This document shows, piece by piece, positions 9,116 through 12,202 of a DNA stretch of 12,202 bases (position 1 is the stretch's first letter; the number at the start of each line of letters is the position of its first letter). The stretch is taken from NCBI GenBank assembly GCA_003024985.2, contig PXIH01S0000413.1; one strand, written 5' to 3'. The notes under the pieces are model-generated. The model did not search any database, was not told where the DNA came from, and saw only the letters and a program-made list of their open reading frames with translations. The translations under genes were made by a program, and so were the position numbers. This stretch comes from Euperipatoides rowelli. Its lineage: Eukaryota; Onychophora; Udeonychophora; Euonychophora; Peripatopsidae.

Positions 9116-10321
9116 ATGACTGGAGAAATTACAGGTGATTTTAAGACATCAGTAATGATTATCATACCTAAGTTATTTTAAGAAGAAGTAAAATCAAGGA
9201 AAATATGTCTGATGACCAATAAGGTTCAGAGCCAATAAAAGAACTAGAAATGGAATCGTGGAATTAAACTCCATGGCACAAAAGAGGTTAAAGGATCATC
9301 AGACATTGCACTTAGGATTCATGGATTTCGAGAAAACTTTGGACAGGGTTATCATAAGAAACTGGTAAATATATTGAAGATAAGAATTGATGGAAAGGAC
9401 TTAACAATTATAAGCAGCCTCTACAAAGGACTAATAGCAGCATTTAGGATAAATAATAAGTTCAATAATTGCTTGAAATAAACTGTGGTGTAAGGCAAGG
9501 GTGCTTGTTGTGGTCTCCTTCATTTTTCAACATACAACATAATAGTGAAGTAATCATTGATGAAGAACTAAAAAACATTGACGGGATAAAAATAGGAAGA
9601 AAGAACTCACGGCAAGTAATGCAGAATTGGAAAGAGCCTTGCTAAAAATTAATACAATTGGAGCACAATATGAGATGAAAATGAATATAGGAAAGACTAA
9701 AACACTGGTGATTGGTAACAAAAGAAACATTAAATGCAAAATTGAAATGCAAAATTGGAATGCAAGGAAAAATATTAGAACAGGTGAAGTGCAACTTGGT
9801 AACGGAATGACCACAAAATCCGAACAAGGATAGGAATGGCAATCTACATTTTGGAAACAAAAAGAACTTCTAAGAAGAGATGTTAACAAACATTTTAAAT
9901 TGAAAATGTTAAAATGCTATATTTGATCAGTTTTCTTATATGGATGTGAGATTTGGACTTTACCAAAGACTTGGAAAAGAAGATCAATGCCGTTGATATC
10001 TGGTGTGCAAGAAGAATGTTGGAAATAATATGGACAAATCTGATTAATAATGACGAAGTGTGGAAAAGATGAGTAGGTGGTTATAGTCTTTTTGGTGAAG
10101 TAAGGAAGAGAATGTAAATATGCTGGACATGTCTCGAGACAATCTGCTGGAATTAGACTAGTAACAGCACTAGAGGAAAACCGAGAAGAGAATAGCTGGT
10201 TGACCTTAAGGACTGGGCTAACATCAGGCTATTATAATCTGTATTAAAAAGAAGAGCTCAAGATAGAAATATTTGGTGATCCATGAACGCGAACCTCCAC
10301 CTCGGAGAAGGCGACCGATGA
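9116..10321 (+). pseudogene. LINE reverse transcriptase core and C-terminus, broken
   Basis: RT motifs occur in order. TGEITGDFKTSVMIIIPK opens the piece. LGFMDFEKTLDRV (9312-9350) holds the first catalytic aspartate. CGVRQGCLLWSPSFFN (9484-9531) is motif B. NIDGIKIGRKN near 9575-9605 runs straight into LTASNAELERALLKIN in another frame, so the YADD catalytic motif expected between them is missing. YEMKMNIGKTKTLVI follows at about 9669-9713. The C-terminal region has WKQKELLRRDVN, FLYGCEIWTL (9933-9962) and IWCARRMLEIIWTN, and ends NANLHLGEGDR with TGA at 10319-10321. Internal stops include TGA where tryptophan is expected (before SVFLYGCE and before SMNANLH) and TGA after DEVWKR. These fit single-base decay of an inactive copy. 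Confidence 0.88.
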
Positions 10322-10636
10322 TGTACAGTATATAGCCTAAGAGGAAATATAGGCTAATAATGTCCAATTTTTTTATTATTGCTCTTTAATATAAATGCAT
10401 TTTGACAATAAAATGAAAAACATAATGGTATTACAAACAAATGTCTAAATATTTAAATACACATAAAATACACTAGCTTTCTTTTTTTTTTACATTAAAT
10501 ACAGAGGTCTGGTGAAGTTTTGGGAAAAACCAAACTTTATATACAGTATAAGCTTACATGTATCTTGTACATACTTTATACATGGTATATGTATTTCAAT
10601 ATATTGTGTATTAATTGCTTTCTTATTTCTTTGTAG

Positions 10637-10789
10637 ACCCTTGGTGTAATGAGCAGCAATGACCGAGCAGTTATAAAAAAGAAAGTAAAAGAATTAAAAG
10701 CTGCTTTTGAAAAAGAAAAGAAAGCTCAGGAAAAAGAACAGAGAGCAAAAGAGAAACTTCAAAAGAAAGCCATGAAGAAGAAATCTTGA
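10637..10789 (+). CDS. Neurabin/spinophilin terminal exon: end of SAM domain and C-terminus
   Basis: This exon has 50 codons plus a TGA stop, starting after TTTGTAG. TLGVMSSNDRAVIKKKVKEL is the last helix of the SAM domain: the conserved LG followed by the R-A-V--KK-KEL pattern. From about residue 24 the chain is almost entirely Lys, Glu, Ala and Gln (EKEKKAQEKEQRAKEKLQKK), a charged helix ending in KKKS. Neurabin-1 also extends past its SAM domain with a lysine/glutamate-rich helix, though the vertebrate one is longer, so this tail is short. The joined SAM domain is complete, from WSSTQVSQWL through KVKEL. The junction codons (AAG|ACC) are intact, so the 8-kb intron does not damage the frame. 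The repeated AAA/GAA codons make this the most A-rich part of the gene. Confidence 0.95.
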   Translation, partial: TLGVMSSNDRAVIKKKVKELKAAFEKEKKAQEKEQRAKEKLQKKAMKKKS

Positions 10790-11225
10790 TGGATTAAGTG
10801 ACTATGCAATAATAGACATCCATCTGTTTCTTTTCTTTGATGATTGTGCCAGTGAAAAACTGACTGAAACTAGATGAGAACTGCTTTGATTATAGAATCA
10901 GTTCATGATCTGGAAATCGGAGTTTGTGTATTCATGCAACATGCCTCTTTAGCTGCAAAACCAACCTTTCCACACAACAAACTAATTTCATTAAAATATC
11001 CTTCATGCCGGGTTGATCTGTCTGGATTAAACCCATACAGATTTATCTATATTTTTTTAGCCTTGACTTTTATTTTTGTCCTTCTCCAACATTTACCTTT
11101 TGTATTATAAGGCTTTCCTTTTTATTAGGTGATGGTGATTGGGTAAATGTTTGCTACTCTGCGATAGAGTAGCTTACTGACATTGCCTGAACCTTGTGAC
11201 CAAAAATAAAATGGAACTACACAGA
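10790..11225 (+). other. 3'UTR of the neurabin/spinophilin gene (proximal form)
   Basis: Sequence after the TGA stop has no conserved coding content. A 78-codon open frame at 10874-11110 is hydrophobic and unrelated to any family I recognise, so it is taken as untranslated. The proposed end is set by the first good poly(A) signal at 11205-11210. Sequence beyond may belong to a longer 3'UTR ending after 11660 or to intergenic DNA. Confidence 0.6.
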
Positions 11226-11260
11226 TTTACCCCTCTACCATCTTTTTTTTTTTTTTTTTT
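11205..11260 (+). promoter_or_regulatory. Proximal poly(A) signal with downstream T tract
   Basis: AATAAA at 11205-11210 is followed by about 30 bases and then 18 T residues (11243-11260). This matches the arrangement of a hexamer, a cleavage site and a U-rich downstream element. It lies about 415 bases after the stop codon on the coding strand. It is the best candidate for the end of the transcript. Confidence 0.6.
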
Positions 11261-11659
11261 ATACGAGGAAAAGTGACATTTTGAGGTCTGGTAACCTCAT
11301 TACTTGAAGAATGAAATTGTGGTATTTTCCTCCATATTATCTTATTGATTTATTATCTCTGGATTGATTTGGGTACATTATGTTTTCAATTGGGAGCAAT
11401 GAAATCCATTTAGGTTTGGCTTCAATAGTGCCACCTGTTGTTAATTTAGGAAAGAAAAAAAATGCAAGGAGCAGCTGAGGTATTTATTGCTCTGTTATTA
11501 AAAAAATTACTACGTTTCCTTTGTTTATCCCAACATTTTTTAAAATGTTAATATTTCTACTCTCCCCAAAGTTTAATTTTTTTTGTCAATCCTCATATGT
11601 TTTTTTTTATTTCCCCTCCCATGTTTTATTATTTTACAAGCAAGAAAAATATGTATGAC

Positions 11660-11665
11660 AATAAA
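11660..11665 (+). promoter_or_regulatory. Distal candidate poly(A) signal
   Basis: A second AATAAA lies about 870 bases after the stop codon. The downstream 40 bases are not strongly U- or GU-rich, so it is weaker than the proximal site. In AT-rich DNA this hexamer also arises often by chance. Confidence 0.35.
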
Positions 11666-11784
11666 ACTATGAGATTGGTAGACAATTTCTTATCATTCAA
11701 ATATGAATAAGAAAATTGTTAGATAATATCGGTTTTACACTTATCCATAGTCCTTTGATCTCCATTCCTACCAATCCTTTCCCC

Positions 11785-11792
11785 TGTACATA
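11785..11792 (+). promoter_or_regulatory. Pumilio-type (PUF) site TGTACATA
   Basis: The 8-mer matches the UGUANAUA consensus bound by Pumilio proteins in 3'UTRs, which repress or localise mRNAs, often in neurons. It can act only if the transcript extends past both AATAAA sites listed, which is not shown. Chance occurrence in AT-rich DNA is fairly likely. Confidence 0.25.
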
Positions 11793-12202
11793 TAATAACG
11801 TGAGGTTTAAATAGAAAGTATATTTTGCCCCAAAAAAATATGCAAGTTTTAAAAGATTATGTTGTCAATTTCGATTTTTTATTTTTTTTTATCTTTTTTT
11901 TTTTCACTGCTGTCATTTTAAAGTTAATGGTACTTTAACATAATGATTTATTAGTACTGTATCACCATTTGATAAACCTTTAACTTATTAGTTTACCTAC
12001 TACTTTTATCCGATTTTACAAAAGTGTATGAAAGAAATTATTTGATGTTTGGGAAAAAAAATAGTTTTAACTGTTTTTAAAAGTTTGAAAATTTCCATTT
12101 CTATGATGATGTTATTCATAAAATTATTTTAGTTTGATTTTATTTTTGCATTTAAATATGTAGTACAATAACTATATACGGTACATGCAGTATTCTATAT
12201 AT

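Larger units (their letters stand above)
7320..10321 (+). mobile_element. RTE-like non-LTR retrotransposon (LINE), decayed
   Basis: Endonuclease then reverse transcriptase motifs occur in order on the + strand, as in RTE/BovB-like LINEs that encode one endonuclease-RT protein. No LTRs are present. The 5' edge is uncertain: similarity begins within the endonuclease domain (IEIIPETSWG), so the N-terminus is missing or unreadable, as expected from 5' truncation. The 3' edge follows the stop at 10319-10321, in CGATGATG, which could be a remnant of the short tandem tail some RTE elements have. The element is interrupted by an insert at 8571-9115. It lies in the same orientation as the host gene. 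Confidence 0.88.
2599..10636 (+). other. Last intron, 8,038 bp, phase 0, transposon-rich
   Basis: The intron opens with GTAAGA and closes with TTCTTATTTCTTTGTAG, and it splits the SAM domain between LDSSKLK and TLGVMSS. It holds an antisense Copia remnant (2791-4917), an inverted-repeat pair (6045-6782), a sense RTE-like LINE (about 7320-10321) and an insert within that LINE. The remaining stretches are 2599-2790, 4918-6044, 6783-7319 and 10322-10636. They are AT-rich, and no gene, RNA or further transposon protein could be recognised in them. Confidence 0.9.
11226..12202. other. Distal 3'UTR or intergenic AT-rich DNA
   Basis: This stretch is rich in T and A runs and holds no recognisable exon, RNA gene or transposon protein on either strand. 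Apart from the T tract, the second AATAAA and the PUF-like 8-mer, I see nothing specific in it. Confidence 0.5.

Noticed and set aside
9554-9889. Minus-strand open frame of 111 codons
   Set aside because: It is antisense to the LINE RT C-terminal region, whose + strand reading has clear RT motifs.
10874-11110. 78-codon + strand open frame after the stop codon
   Set aside because: It lies in the 3'UTR, has no splice link and no recognisable similarity.
1-12202. tRNA or rRNA genes, CRISPR arrays, bacterial operons
   Set aside because: No cloverleaf, rRNA core or regularly spaced repeats were seen. Introns, animal protein domains and LINE/LTR elements show this is eukaryotic nuclear DNA.

Overview
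The window is AT-rich, intron-rich nuclear DNA from an animal. The only host gene seen is the 3' end of a neurabin/spinophilin (PPP1R9-family) gene on the + strand. The transposon types (Copia LTR element, RTE-like LINE) and the long AT-rich introns suit an invertebrate, probably an arthropod; the species cannot be told from the sequence.

Host gene layout. Three coding exons are recognised by protein similarity and clean GT-AG borders: an acidic linker exon (957-1090), an exon carrying most of the SAM domain (2419-2598), and the terminal exon (10637-10789), which completes the SAM domain and adds a lysine/glutamate-rich C-terminal helix. Together they give a continuous frame of 154 full codons plus a stop. 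The 3'UTR follows, with a likely poly(A) site near 11205-11260 and a second AATAAA at 11660. Positions 1-956 are the end of an upstream intron.

The last intron (2599-10636, about 8 kb) carries most of the recognisable transposon remains. A Copia-type LTR retrotransposon lies antisense at 2791-4917. It keeps one 333-bp LTR, the polypurine tract, the pol stop codon, RNase H, the RT YIDD motif and the edge of the integrase region, but it lacks gag, protease and a 5' LTR. An RTE-like LINE lies in sense at about 7320-10321. It has an endonuclease and an RT, is broken by many stops and frameshifts, has lost its RT YADD motif, and is interrupted by an unidentified insert of about 545 bp (8571-9115). 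A pair of 18-bp inverted repeats (6045-6062 and 6765-6782) may mark a third, unknown element. The rest of the intron is AT-rich DNA with nothing recognisable.

No new biological system is evident. The points most worth a second look are the nested insert, the inverted-repeat pair, the one-LTR Copia remnant, the intronic G-quadruplex motif, the G-run/C-run pair, and a Pumilio-type site in the 3' region.
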